Source: Bacteroidota bacterium
GTDB lineage: Bacteria; Bacteroidota; Bacteroidia; Chitinophagales; Chitinophagaceae
Direction: 5' to 3'
Length of the DNA stretch: 64,000 nt
Assembly: GCA_018267925.1 (NCBI GenBank)
Contig: JAFDXO010000168.1
Span: forward strand, 62,001-126,000
Below, piece after piece: positions 52,932 to 63,587 of the stretch (position 1 is its first letter; each line of letters opens with the position of its first letter). Both the position numbers and the translations under genes were made by a program. The notes beneath the pieces were generated by a model. That model was not told the DNA's origin, searched no databases, and worked only from the letters and a program-made list of their open reading frames with translations.

Positions 52932-53267
52932 ATTTCAATTCGATATTCTGGGGATGTTTTCTGGTTTTTACTGTCAATCTGAAAGAGATTTTCAAAGTGG
53001 GGGAACGAATGTAGTACGCTAAAAAGGCTTGAACAAAGATTTTCAAACAAATTCTTTTAAGCCATTCGATAACTGACAACTAACAAGTTTTTCCACCGCA
53101 AAGTGGCAGTTTTTTATCTTTATCCACAACTTTAGTAAAGCTACACACCAAAACTCACATAGATTTCACAAAATAGTGTGGATAAAAACAAAGCCGTCAT
53201 CCTTCCATTTTTACGATGTGTTTTGCTACTGGCTTAGGTTATCTTTACCGCAAATTTTTCTATTTAA
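52932..53267. promoter_or_regulatory. dnaB-pheT divergent spacer with DnaA boxes
   Basis: Two perfect DnaA boxes (TTATCCACA), at 53120-53128 forward and 53177-53185 reverse, point toward each other 48 bp apart. A near box (TTTTCCACC) lies at about 53086-53094. Further left, AGATTTTCAAA appears twice (52986-52996 and 53037-53047). A weak promoter-like TATCTTTA (53240-53247) is 20 bp before pheT. This 336 bp is otherwise gene-free. Either DnaA-controlled promoters or a replication origin site; from sequence alone I cannot decide. Confidence 0.6.
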
Positions 53268-55667
53268 ATGACCATTTCTTATCAATGGCTGATGGACTAC
53301 CTGCCCAAACCCGTGCCGGTTGCAGACCTTAGCAATATTCTTACGTCAATCGGATTAGAGGTAGAAGCAGTTGAGCGAATTGAAGCAGTTAAAGGAAGTC
53401 TGGAAGGGTTGCAGATTGGTGAAGTATTGACTTGCGAAAAACATCCAAACGCTGATAAATTAAAAGTTACAACTGTTTCTTTAGGAGGAGCGGAAGTGCT
53501 TCATATCGTTTGTGGTGCACCTAATGTTGCTGTCGGACAAAAGGTAGTAGTAGCTCCGGTTGGGGCTTTTGTACACCCTGTCAATGGCAATTCATTCGAA
53601 ATTAAAAAGGCAAAAATTCGGGGAGAGCTAAGTGAAGGAATGCTTTGTGCCGCTGATGAAATAGGGCTGGGAAACGATCATGAAGGTATTTTGATATTGC
53701 CAAATGAGGTAGAGACTGGCAAGTTGGCAGCCCAATATTTTGATATTCCTGAACCTGATTTTGCTATTCATATTGGTTTGACTCCCAATCGCTCAGATGC
53801 TATGAGCCATTTTGGAGTAGCACGTGATGTTTGTGCTTATTTATCACACCATCAACAACAAAGTGTTTTACCAATAGCACCGACTTTTGAATTGCCTCAA
53901 GCCAAGTTGGGATTATCCATAGATGTTCATGTTCATGATGCCGATGCTTGCCCTCGATATGCCGGAGTTTCTATTTCTAATATAAAAATCAAAGAATCTC
54001 CTGATTGGTTACAACAACGATTGAAAGCCATCGGGCTTCGCCCCATCAATAATGTGGTAGATGTTACAAACTATGTGCTGCATGAATATGGGCAACCGCT
54101 ACATGCATTTGATGCTGATAAGATTAGGGGAAAGGAAATCAATGTGAAACTTTTACCTCCGGATACTTCCTTTCTATCGCTGGATGAAAAGGAAAGAAAG
54201 CTCAACGGGTCAGAGCTTATGATTTGTGATCAAACTGCAGGAATGTGCATGGCTGGTGTGTTTGGTGGTGCAAATAGCGGCGTTTCTGCTACTACTACTG
54301 CTATATTCTTAGAAAGTGCCTACTTCAATCCTACTGTTATTCGTCGTGCTTCATTATTTCATGGTTTGAGAACAGATGCTGCAACCCACTTTGAAAAAGG
54401 CGTGGATGTAAACTATGTAATACCTGCCATGTTACGTGCAGCAGCCTTGATTTGTGAATTAACAGGCGGCGTTGTCTCCTCTGAAATAGTTGATTTATAT
54501 CCTAATCCGTTGCCTTTGAAATCCGTTTCAATAAGCTATGAATACATAGCACGATTAAGCGGGAAAACATACACTCAGGCATCTATTGAGCAAATTTTAG
54601 TTGCTTTGGGTTTTGTCATAGAAAGTAAATCAGAGGATGGCTTGGTTGTTAGGGTTCCATCAAATAAATCAGATGTTTCACAACCTGCAGATATTGTGGA
54701 GGAAATTCTAAGAATTGATGGGTTGGATAATATTGTGATTCCTGAAAGGTTGAATATCAGCTTAGTGCCACCCGTGAAAAATGATCGTGCATTAAAAGAA
54801 CAATTTGCTGAAATGCTTTGTGGAATTGGTTTTCAAGAAATTGTTACAAATTCTATTGTCAACAGTAAATACTATTCTGATAGGAACGATTTGGTGCAAA
54901 TGCTAAATAGCTTGAGTAGTGAATTGGATGTTATGCGACCTTCCATGCTTGAAAGTGGATTAGAGGTCATTCAGTACAACAATAATAGGAGGAACAACGA
55001 TTTACTGCTCTTTGAATTTGGTAGTGTTTATGCAAAGCGCAAAGAAAAATTCTTTCAACAACAACAGTTAGCTTTATGGATCACCGGAAACGTTCAGCCA
55101 GCTCAATGGAATCAATCCTCAACTGCTGCTGATTTATATTTTATAAAAGGGGTAGTACAAAATCTTTTTTCAAGAGCCGGTCTTCAGTCTCTCAAAGTTG
55201 AATACCAAGATGGTCAGATTTTCTATAAACACAAAAATCAACTATTGGCAACCCTTTTCCAAACACCGACTGAAAAATTAAAGCTCGTTGATGTTAGGCA
55301 ACCCGTATTTTTTGCTCTTATAGAGTGGGAAGCAGTAGTTCAATTAACACAGACTGTAACTACAAAATATCAAGAAGTACCCAAATATCCTGCAGTTCAA
55401 CGTGATTTAGCCTTAGTGCTGGACAGGGTCATAACTTATCAACAAGTAGAACAAGCCACGCGGAAGTTGGATTTATCGGCTTTACGCTCTTTTTCTTTAT
55501 TTGATGTGTTTGAAAGCGAAAAATTGGGAGCTAATAAGAAATCCTTTGCACTCAGCTTTACATTTCAATTAGAAGACAGAACATTGACAGACGCTGAAAC
55601 AGACCATTTGATGCAACAATTAAAGCAAACCTATGTTTCGGAATTGCAGGCACAAATTCGCAGTTAG
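53268..55667 (+). CDS. pheT: Phenylalanine--tRNA ligase beta subunit
   Basis: 799 residues. The beta chain of the (alpha beta)2 enzyme, with an EMAP-like tRNA-binding domain (about 40-155; LTCEKHPNADKLKVTTVS, VCGAPNVAVGQKV), B3/B4 and B5 domains (GLRPINNVVDVTNYVLHEYGQPLHAFD), a catalytic-like core, and a C-terminal FDX-ACB anticodon domain (EVPKYPAVQRDLALVLD). The alpha subunit pheS is not in this window, as in other Bacteroidota where the two are apart. Start of a chain of overlapping downstream genes. Confidence 0.97.
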   Translation: MTISYQWLMDYLPKPVPVADLSNILTSIGLEVEAVERIEAVKGSLEGLQIGEVLTCEKHPNADKLKVTTVSLGGAEVLHIVCGAPNVAVGQKVVVAPVGAFVHPVNGNSFEIKKAKIRGELSEGMLCAADEIGLGNDHEGILILPNEVETGKLAAQYFDIPEPDFAIHIGLTPNRSDAMSHFGVARDVCAYLSHHQQQSVLPIAPTFELPQAKLGLSIDVHVHDADACPRYAGVSISNIKIKESPDWLQQRLKAIGLRPINNVVDVTNYVLHEYGQPLHAFDADKIRGKEINVKLLPPDTSFLSLDEKERKLNGSELMICDQTAGMCMAGVFGGANSGVSATTTAIFLESAYFNPTVIRRASLFHGLRTDAATHFEKGVDVNYVIPAMLRAAALICELTGGVVSSEIVDLYPNPLPLKSVSISYEYIARLSGKTYTQASIEQILVALGFVIESKSEDGLVVRVPSNKSDVSQPADIVEEILRIDGLDNIVIPERLNISLVPPVKNDRALKEQFAEMLCGIGFQEIVTNSIVNSKYYSDRNDLVQMLNSLSSELDVMRPSMLESGLEVIQYNNNRRNNDLLLFEFGSVYAKRKEKFFQQQQLALWITGNVQPAQWNQSSTAADLYFIKGVVQNLFSRAGLQSLKVEYQDGQIFYKHKNQLLATLFQTPTEKLKLVDVRQPVFFALIEWEAVVQLTQTVTTKYQEVPKYPAVQRDLALVLDRVITYQQVEQATRKLDLSALRSFSLFDVFESEKLGANKKSFALSFTFQLEDRTLTDAETDHLMQQLKQTYVSELQAQIRS

Positions 55668-55670
55668 AGT

Positions 55671-55946
55671 ATGAACGAGTTAGCAATATTAAATGATAAA
55701 TTAGATGCCTTGTTGCGAATGTATGTGTCTCAAAAAAAAGAAATAACGAAACTGAAAGAACAATTGGAAAATGCACAGCAACATCATGTTCAATTAAAAC
55801 AACAGTTGCAAGAAGCTGAACAAAATATGCTTGCTATGAATTTAAACAAGCATTTATTGAACCAAGAGGAGAAAGAAAAAATGCGTGGGCAGTTAGATCA
55901 GGTCATGCGCGAGATTGATAAAATATTGGTTTCACTTCATGATTAA
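55671..55946 (+). CDS. Small coiled-coil protein downstream of pheT
   Basis: 91 residues, nearly all heptad coil (MNELAILNDKLDALLRMYVSQ, TKLKEQLENAQQHHVQLKQQLQEAEQ, DQVMREIDKILVSLHD). 3 bp after pheT. Small coiled-coil proteins in this place occur in many Bacteroidota, often just before zapA, and may act in cell division in a ZapB-like way; this is inference. No zapA follows here. Confidence 0.8.
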   Translation: MNELAILNDKLDALLRMYVSQKKEITKLKEQLENAQQHHVQLKQQLQEAEQNMLAMNLNKHLLNQEEKEKMRGQLDQVMREIDKILVSLHD

Positions 55947-56436
55947 ATCGAAAAATAAATACGGGTTTTCAGGTCTTCTTATTTTATTGATAATTGCTGG
56001 TGTTATTTCTTGTGAAACTCAGCGAGATCCTTGCTTGCAGCCCGTTTCAGTATATATGCGAGTTCGCTCGGTAAAAGCTTTGTCAGATACAACAGTTGCA
56101 GATAGCTTATTGCCCAACCCAAGATGGATTGCCATAGACTCGCAAGTAGCATTAGTTTTTTCGAAACAAACTGCTTCTTTTTTACTTCCTTTAAATCCTG
56201 CTTCAGATAGTGCCCGATTTGCCCTTCAACCTGATTCTTCCATTTTGATGTTTGATACACTTACTTTTTTTTACGATCGAAAATTGAATTTCATTTCAAA
56301 TGCTTGTGGTTATTGTTACTTTTTTGGACTACATTCTATTTCTACTACCAAACATGTTTTAGACTCGGTAAGAATTCGAAACACGGATGTAAATGGCAAT
56401 GTAAACACTCCCGATCATGTACAGGTATTTTTTTAG
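55939..56436 (+). CDS. DUF6452 family lipoprotein
   Basis: 165 residues from the ATG at 55939, which overlaps the coiled-coil gene's stop by 8 bp. Signal and lipobox (LIIAGVISC), then QRDPCLQP..., a beta-rich body ending in SNACGYCYFFGLHSIS, the cysteine pattern of DUF6452. This family is found next to DUF6048 in Bacteroidota, as here. Function unknown. Confidence 0.75.
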   Translation: MIKSKNKYGFSGLLILLIIAGVISCETQRDPCLQPVSVYMRVRSVKALSDTTVADSLLPNPRWIAIDSQVALVFSKQTASFLLPLNPASDSARFALQPDSSILMFDTLTFFYDRKLNFISNACGYCYFFGLHSISTTKHVLDSVRIRNTDVNGNVNTPDHVQVFF

Positions 56437-57097
56437 TGTTGTCTTTTTGCTGTTCCCTTTCATCACTTATGCACAAAGTGATTCAACCAATGGCTCTTCA
56501 GATGATATGGTGAAGCCCAATCAACATCAAATAAGAGTCGGATTCGACATAAGTAAGCCGGTGTTAAACCTGTTTTTTAAAACGAAATATAGCTATGAGT
56601 TTGCCATAGATTACCATGTTCCTAAGGATTTGTATTTGACGTTTGAAGGGGGATGGGGTGGTTCAAATATTGACTATGCAGACTTGGGCTACAATTGTCA
56701 GAATAGCTTTGTGAAAGTAGGCGTTGATAAAAGTATGTTGCCTCGACTTTTTCCTAAGGATTGGGACTATCTTTTTGTGGGTGTACGTTATGGAATAGCT
56801 TCTATTAAGCGAAGTGAAGCACGCTATATGACCACAGATCCGATTTGGGGGCAAACATCTGGTGTTATTCCCGGAAAGACTTTTACGGCTCATTGGGCGG
56901 AGCTTACAGCCGGACTTAGAGTAGAATTATTACGAGGTTTTTTTGCCGGTTATACAATTCGTGGGAAGTTTTTAATGAGTCAATCTGCGTTCAAAGAACT
57001 GCCACCCGCTTTTGTTGCCGGATATGGCAAAGGGGATAAGCCAACCGTTTTCGACTTTAATTTTTATTTGCAGTATGCGCTTCGTTGGAAAAAGTAG
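56417..57097 (+). CDS. DUF6048 family outer-membrane protein
   Basis: 226 residues, overlapping DUF6452 by 20 bp. Signal peptide (RYFFSVVFLLFPFITYAQ); the body has HQIRVGFDISKPVLNLF, YEFAIDYHVPKDLYLTFEGGWGG, FVGVRYGIASIKRSEARY and LQYALRWKK at the end, a pattern of a small beta-barrel. Conserved neighbour of DUF6452; the pair likely works together at the outer membrane. Function unknown. Confidence 0.8.
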   Translation: MYRYFFSVVFLLFPFITYAQSDSTNGSSDDMVKPNQHQIRVGFDISKPVLNLFFKTKYSYEFAIDYHVPKDLYLTFEGGWGGSNIDYADLGYNCQNSFVKVGVDKSMLPRLFPKDWDYLFVGVRYGIASIKRSEARYMTTDPIWGQTSGVIPGKTFTAHWAELTAGLRVELLRGFFAGYTIRGKFLMSQSAFKELPPAFVAGYGKGDKPTVFDFNFYLQYALRWKK

Positions 57098-57102
57098 TAA
57101 GC

Positions 57103-57933
57103 TTATTCTACCAATTTAATACCACTTTGTGTAATTTCTATTTTTCGGGCTTTATACAATGTGCCTACTGCCATTTTAAAAGTTTTTTTGCTGATGCCGA
57201 AAAATGCGTAAAGTTCTTCCGGAGCCGATTTGTCGTTGTAGGGTAAATAGCCGTTGTGTTCTTGCAGCAATTCTAAAATTCGCTCAGTTTCATTATTTAC
57301 TCTTTTGTAGCCCTTTTCACCAATGCCCAGATCAATTTTATTTTCTTCACGTATTTTTTTTATAAACCCTTTTACCCTTTCACCCCTTGTCATGTCGCGG
57401 AAAATATCACCAAAATGAAGTACTCCTGTATGTTTGCTATTGATGATCATCTTGTAGCCAATATCTGTTTGTTGCCAAGCTATTAATTCCACCTCATCTC
57501 CTTCTTTAACAGTCAACTGTTCATTACTCAGAAAGCGAAGTAGTTTTTCCGATGCCGTTACTCGTCCGGTCATGGCATCAATATATAAGGCAACCAGATA
57601 ACTTTCGCCTTCGTGCATTCGAGCAATCATGTTGGAAAGGGGAACAAATACATCTTTCATAATACCCCATTCAAGAAAGGCTCCATGAGCAGTTTTGCCT
57701 ACGCATTTCAACATAGTAATATCGCCAACAGCCGCTAAGGGTCTTTGGGTTGTGGCAATCAGGCGTTCTTCATTGTCATGATAAATGAAAACTTCAAGCT
57801 CATCACCTTGTTTTAGTCCATCGGGTACATATCGCTTTGGTAGTAAAATCACGGTTCCTTCTGCATCTAAATACCAGCCAAAATCTACTTGTTTGACTGC
57901 GCGAAGTGTGTAATAATGACCCGGTATAATCAC
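57103..57933 (-). CDS. CvfB/YitL-like S1-domain RNA-binding protein
   Basis: 276 residues. Tandem S1-like/OB-fold modules (LRAVKQVDFGWYLDAEGTVILLPKRYVPD, then MLKCVGKTAHGAFLEWGIMKDVFVPLSNM, then a third weaker one around GVLHFGDIFRD) and a C-terminal winged helix (DLGIGEKGYKRVNNETERILELLQEHNGYLPYNDK). This matches the CvfB family, a RNA-binding regulator of virulence genes in Staphylococcus. Here its targets are unknown. 25 bp after the rhomboid gene on the same strand. Confidence 0.88.
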   Translation of the reverse strand: MIIPGHYYTLRAVKQVDFGWYLDAEGTVILLPKRYVPDGLKQGDELEVFIYHDNEERLIATTQRPLAAVGDITMLKCVGKTAHGAFLEWGIMKDVFVPLSNMIARMHEGESYLVALYIDAMTGRVTASEKLLRFLSNEQLTVKEGDEVELIAWQQTDIGYKMIINSKHTGVLHFGDIFRDMTRGERVKGFIKKIREENKIDLGIGEKGYKRVNNETERILELLQEHNGYLPYNDKSAPEELYAFFGISKKTFKMAVGTLYKARKIEITQSGIKLVE

Positions 57934-57958
57934 TTGCTGTGTGTGGCTTTTTGAGTAG

Positions 57959-58747
57959 TTATTTCTTAAGTGTGTTTTTTTCTTCGTTAGTTAGGCTATT
58001 GAAACCTTTCTTATTGATCTTGTCTAATATTCTGTCTATTTCTTCTTCTTTATGATGCTTGGAAAGATGGTAACGGTCGTCAATGGTTAATTGTTTTTCT
58101 TGCATGTTTTTGTCAATCAGAATGAAGTCTGGCTTCTTAATCAGTATGAACAATAGTATAATTCCGGGAAGTAAAATTCCTAACAACGGAAGCAAATTGT
58201 TTTGCAAAGTATGTGGAAATAGTAGAATTGCAATGATCATACCTATCAAAGCTCCCCCTAAATGAGCCGCATGACCAACATCTGTTCTTCTGCTACGAAT
58301 AGCATATAGGGTATAAAAAACATACGCTATACCGAAAACCCAAGCAGGGAGAAAAAAAATTTGTAACCCGGGAGTCAAAGCAATTGATGCAAATACAAGC
58401 CCGGCAATAGCTCCACTGGCACCTACTGATGTGTAGCCTTTATGGTGTAAATGGATAATCAAGGCAAGAAGATTGCCGCCAACCATGCTGGAAAAGTAAA
58501 TCAATAAATAGGGCAATACACCGATTGAAACTTCTAAACCACTACCAAAAGCCCATAGTACAAACATGTTGACAATTAAATGCAACCAATTGATGTGTAA
58601 AAAGCCAGAGGAAATAAAACGATAATATTGTTGGGGGGTGGTAATTTGTTCTACCGAAAAAGCATAGCGTTCTAAAAAGGAATTATCGTGTATTCCGCGA
58701 AATGAAACTATGCAAGTAATAATGATTAAAGCAAGTGTGGAGAACAT
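57959..58747 (-). CDS. Rhomboid intramembrane serine protease
   Basis: 262 residues with six membrane helices. The catalytic pair is Ser111 in GASGAI and His162 in GHAAHLGG, with the conserved HLIVNM helix (His56, Asn60). A polar C-terminal tail (about 215-262) carries many Lys/Glu residues. Cuts membrane-spanning substrates in the bilayer; substrate unknown. Confidence 0.93.
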   Translation of the reverse strand: MFSTLALIIITCIVSFRGIHDNSFLERYAFSVEQITTPQQYYRFISSGFLHINWLHLIVNMFVLWAFGSGLEVSIGVLPYLLIYFSSMVGGNLLALIIHLHHKGYTSVGASGAIAGLVFASIALTPGLQIFFLPAWVFGIAYVFYTLYAIRSRRTDVGHAAHLGGALIGMIIAILLFPHTLQNNLLPLLGILLPGIILLFILIKKPDFILIDKNMQEKQLTIDDRYHLSKHHKEEEIDRILDKINKKGFNSLTNEEKNTLKK

Positions 58748-58931
58748 ATTGAGGTTTCGAAATTAATACGAAAAAACGGAATGGTACGCGCAAGTGTTCG
58801 GAATTCAAGTTCGATTTTAGTTCGTTCAAAATTTTTAATCCAATGTTTTGAAAATGTAGAAATGAATTGGGCAGTTTGGTGTAACTTTTCAATCTTCAAT
58901 ATGATGATTCCGCTGTCTCTAAGTTTATTTT

Positions 58932-60113
58932 ATGCTTTCATTCAAAGGTATTTCGCGTACCGTATGGGTTTTGTCTGTCGTCAGCTTGCTAACGGATGCA
59001 GCAAGTGAAATGCTTTATCCTATCATGCCGATTTACTTACAGTCTATCGGATTTTCTGTTGTGTTAATGGGCGTTTTGGAAGGTGTGGCTGAAGCAACCG
59101 CGGGATTGAGTAAGGGCTATTTTGGTAGCTTGTCTGATCAGTTCGAAAGGCGTGCTCCTTTTGTCCAGATCGGTTATGCTTGCAGTGCATTTTCCAAGCC
59201 ATTGCTTGCCATGATGACTTATCCTGTATGGATTTTCTTTGCAAGAACATTAGATAGGTTTGGAAAAGGTATAAGAACCGCCGCACGTGATGCTCTTCTA
59301 TCTGATGAATCAACACCCCAAACTAAAGGAAGGGTTTTCGGTTTTCATCGTTCTATGGATACTTTGGGTGCTGTGATAGGTCCTTTGTTAGCCTTGCTTT
59401 ATTTATCTTTTTTTCCACAACACTATAAAGCACTTTTCTACTATGCAGTAATACCCGGTCTGATGGCTGTTATTGCTTCCTTCTTTCTAAAAGAAAAGAA
59501 AATTCAAATCAATCAAACAACTACTTCCACTTCTTTTTTTTCCTTTCTTCAGTATTGGAAAAAAAGCCCGATAGTATATCGAAAATTGGTTGTTGGTTTA
59601 GTCGTTTTTACACTGTTTAATAGCTCTGATGTTTTTTTATTGTTGCGTGCAAAAGATACCGGATTGAATGACACTTTTGTTATAGGATTGTATATTTTTT
59701 ACAACCTTGTTTTTGCACTTTTTGCTTTTCCGATTGGTGTCTTGGCAGACAAGTTGGGGCTGAAGAAAATATTTGTGGTAGGGTTAGTGCTTTTTGCTTT
59801 CGTTTATGCTGGAATGTCACTTCATGGTGGGTTCTACTTCTATGTTTTTTTGTTCTTTTTATACGGGCTGTATGCAGCTGCAACAGATGGCATTTCTAAA
59901 GCGTGGATTACCAATATCACAGAAAAAGAATTCAAAGCAACTGCGATAGGAACCTTTTCTGCTTTCCAAAGCATTGCCGCTTTAATTGCCAGTTCTCTAA
60001 CCGGTTTAATATGGTTTATATGGGGAGCCGAAACGGCATTTCTTACAACCGTTTTGGCAACCATTATTGTGATTGTTTACTTTATCATTTCTATTCCCAA
60101 TACGCGCCATTGA
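58932..60113 (+). CDS. MFS transporter
   Basis: 393 residues, 12 expected helices. The N-terminal half has the DAASEMLYPIMPIYLQSIGF and LDRFGKGIRTAARDALLSDES motifs typical of a widespread MFS group with unassigned substrates; the second half has GVLADKLGLKKIFVVG, the inter-helix repeat. Start ATG at 58932; the frame runs without disruption. It diverges from the rhomboid gene. Substrate unknown. Confidence 0.9.
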   Translation: MLSFKGISRTVWVLSVVSLLTDAASEMLYPIMPIYLQSIGFSVVLMGVLEGVAEATAGLSKGYFGSLSDQFERRAPFVQIGYACSAFSKPLLAMMTYPVWIFFARTLDRFGKGIRTAARDALLSDESTPQTKGRVFGFHRSMDTLGAVIGPLLALLYLSFFPQHYKALFYYAVIPGLMAVIASFFLKEKKIQINQTTTSTSFFSFLQYWKKSPIVYRKLVVGLVVFTLFNSSDVFLLLRAKDTGLNDTFVIGLYIFYNLVFALFAFPIGVLADKLGLKKIFVVGLVLFAFVYAGMSLHGGFYFYVFLFFLYGLYAAATDGISKAWITNITEKEFKATAIGTFSAFQSIAALIASSLTGLIWFIWGAETAFLTTVLATIIVIVYFIISIPNTRH

Positions 60114-60211
60114 TGCTTCCTTATTTCTTGCCCTTTTGCTGTCATGTTTGGTGAAATGAAAAGCGACAGCTACCGATAAGATATGCTGCCGCTTGTTCAT
60201 GCTATTGTGAA

Positions 60212-61655
<1,444 letters not shown>

Positions 61656-61717
61656 AGCACGATGATTTTTTTACCCTATTTGCATCGCTAAAATCATTCT
61701 GTAAAAATCTATTTCTT

Positions 61718-63094
61718 ATGTCTTTCAAAACTATCATCGAACCATTTAGAATAAAATCAGTAGAGCCTATTCACATGTCCACTGTCGAGCAAAGATTGGC
61801 ATATATTCAAGAGGCGCACTTCAACCCTTTTTTGCTGCGTGCACGGCAGGTGATTATTGATCTACTTACGGATAGCGGCACCTCAGCCATGAGTAGCGAG
61901 CAGTGGGCAGGTATTTTACGCGGAGATGAATCGTATGCAGGTGCCCAAAGTTGGGAGCGATTAGAATATGAAATCAAGGATTTAACCAACTACCCTTATA
62001 TTTTACCTACACACCAAGGTCGAGCTGCCGAGCGTATTTTATATGGCTATCTGGGAGGTAAGGGAAAGGTGTTTATCAGCAATACTCATTTTGATACAAC
62101 TCGTGCCAATATTGAGTTTAGCGGGGCTGAAGCGATTGATATTCCTTGCAGGGAAGCGGCAGATCATGATTCCGATTTTCCGTTTAAAGGGAATATGGAT
62201 GTTGCAAAGCTTGATGAATTGATTGAAAAAAGGGGTGCTGTAAACATAGGTGCCATCATTCTAACGGTTACCAATAACACCGGCGGCGGGCAGCCGGTTA
62301 GTATGGCAAACACTCGTGAGGTTTCTCGTGTCTGCAAAAAACACGGTGTACTTTTTATTATTGACTGTTGCAGGGTCGCCGAAAACGCTTATTTTATCAG
62401 GCATAGAGAGCCTGAATTTGCAGATACCAGCTATAGAAATATTGCACAACAAATGTTTGCTTTAGCTGATGGGTGCGTGATGAGTGCTAAAAAGGATGCG
62501 CTTGTAAATATTGGAGGTTTCTTAGCATTAAAAAATGAAGAACTGGCAACAGCTTGTACCAATTTACTAATTATCACAGAAGGATTTACAACCTATGGCG
62601 GCTTGTCCGGTCGCGATATGGAGGCTATTGCTATTGGTTTGCGAGAAGTATTTGAAGATGATTATTTGAATTACAGAATTAAAAGTACCGCCTATTTAGG
62701 AGAACGAATTCGCGCAAAAGGTGTACCTGTACTGTATCCTATTGGTGGTCATGCAGTGTATGTTGATGCCGGATTGCTCTATCCACATATCCCAGCTCAT
62801 GAATTTCCGGGACAAGCACTTGTTTGCGAATTATATACCCGTGGCGGTATTCGAGCAGTGGAAATAGGAACAGTGATGTTTGGTAAATATGATGAAGCCG
62901 GTCATACGGTTGCAGCTCCAATGGAATTAGTGCGGCTTGCCATTCCTCGAAGAGTTTATACACAGAGCCATATTGATTATGTCATTGAGGTGTTTGATGA
63001 AATCATGAAGCATAGAAATGAAACTCGTGGTTTGCGAATTGTAAAAGAGCCTAAATTTTTACGCCACTTTACAGCACATTTTGAACGCCTCTAA
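61718..63094 (+). CDS. tnaA: Tryptophanase (tryptophan indole-lyase)
   Basis: 458 residues. PLP enzyme splitting tryptophan into indole, pyruvate and ammonia. PLP lysine Lys259 in [13 protein letters not shown]. The deciding residues are those of tryptophanase: Asp126 (FDTT), Ile383 (IRAVEIG) and His450 (LRHFTA), aligning with Asp137, Ile396 and His463 of E. coli TnaA. There is no tnaC-like leader in the 5' region that I can see and no tnaB permease next to it. Divergent from the tyrosine phenol-lyase gene, 123 bp apart. Confidence 0.9.
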   Translation: MSFKTIIEPFRIKSVEPIHMSTVEQRLAYIQEAHFNPFLLRARQVIIDLLTDSGTSAMSSEQWAGILRGDESYAGAQSWERLEYEIKDLTNYPYILPTHQGRAAERILYGYLGGKGKVFISNTHFDTTRANIEFSGAEAIDIPCREAADHDSDFPFKGNMDVAKLDELIEKRGAVNIGAIILTVTNNTGGGQPVSMANTREVSRVCKKHGVLFIIDCCRVAENAYFIRHREPEFADTSYRNIAQQMFALADGCVMSAKKDALVNIGGFLALKNEELATACTNLLIITEGFTTYGGLSGRDMEAIAIGLREVFEDDYLNYRIKSTAYLGERIRAKGVPVLYPIGGHAVYVDAGLLYPHIPAHEFPGQALVCELYTRGGIRAVEIGTVMFGKYDEAGHTVAAPMELVRLAIPRRVYTQSHIDYVIEVFDEIMKHRNETRGLRIVKEPKFLRHFTAHFERL

Positions 63095-63116
63095 AATCTT
63101 TTTAAAAACACTTTTG

Positions 63117-63587
63117 ATGAGCGAAAAACAATTAAAACCTAAGTCGCCGGCAATTTCTGAAACTATAAAAACAGAGGTGGTATGCCCTAACGATACCAAT
63201 CCTATGGGTATTTTACAAGGCGGCAGATTGGTGCAGTGGATGGATATAGCAGCAGCTGTTTGTGCTCAAACACATGCAGATGGAATTTGTGTTACCGCAT
63301 CCATAGATACGGTTCGGTTTTATTATTCGGCTAAGGTGGGAGAGATACTAACCATTCGTGCTAAAATAACCAGAGCATTTACCACCTCCATGGAAATAAT
63401 GGTTGAAGCATCGGTACGAAATGTTTTTGACAACACGCCAAGACCCTTAGCTCATGCCTATTTCACCTTTGTAGCTATTGATGACCAAGCACAAAAGCGA
63501 GCGGTTCCGGCTGTGGCTGTTTCCAATAAAGAAGACGAACGAAATTTTAATGAGGCAGGAATTAGAAGACAAAATGCAACACAATAG
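63117..63587 (+). CDS. Acyl-CoA thioesterase (hotdog, YciA-like)
   Basis: 156 residues from the ATG at 63117 (MSEKQLKPKS); a start 12 codons earlier overlaps tnaA. The hotdog signature NPMGILQGGRLVQWMDIAAAVCAQTHA, including the catalytic Asp region and the HxGxx-like GG turn, matches the YciA/BACH group of acyl-CoA hydrolases, followed by ITASIDTVRFYYSAKVGEILTI-like strands. Broad-range CoA thioester hydrolysis. 22 bp after tnaA. Confidence 0.88.
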   Translation: MSEKQLKPKSPAISETIKTEVVCPNDTNPMGILQGGRLVQWMDIAAAVCAQTHADGICVTASIDTVRFYYSAKVGEILTIRAKITRAFTTSMEIMVEASVRNVFDNTPRPLAHAYFTFVAIDDQAQKRAVPAVAVSNKEDERNFNEAGIRRQNATQ

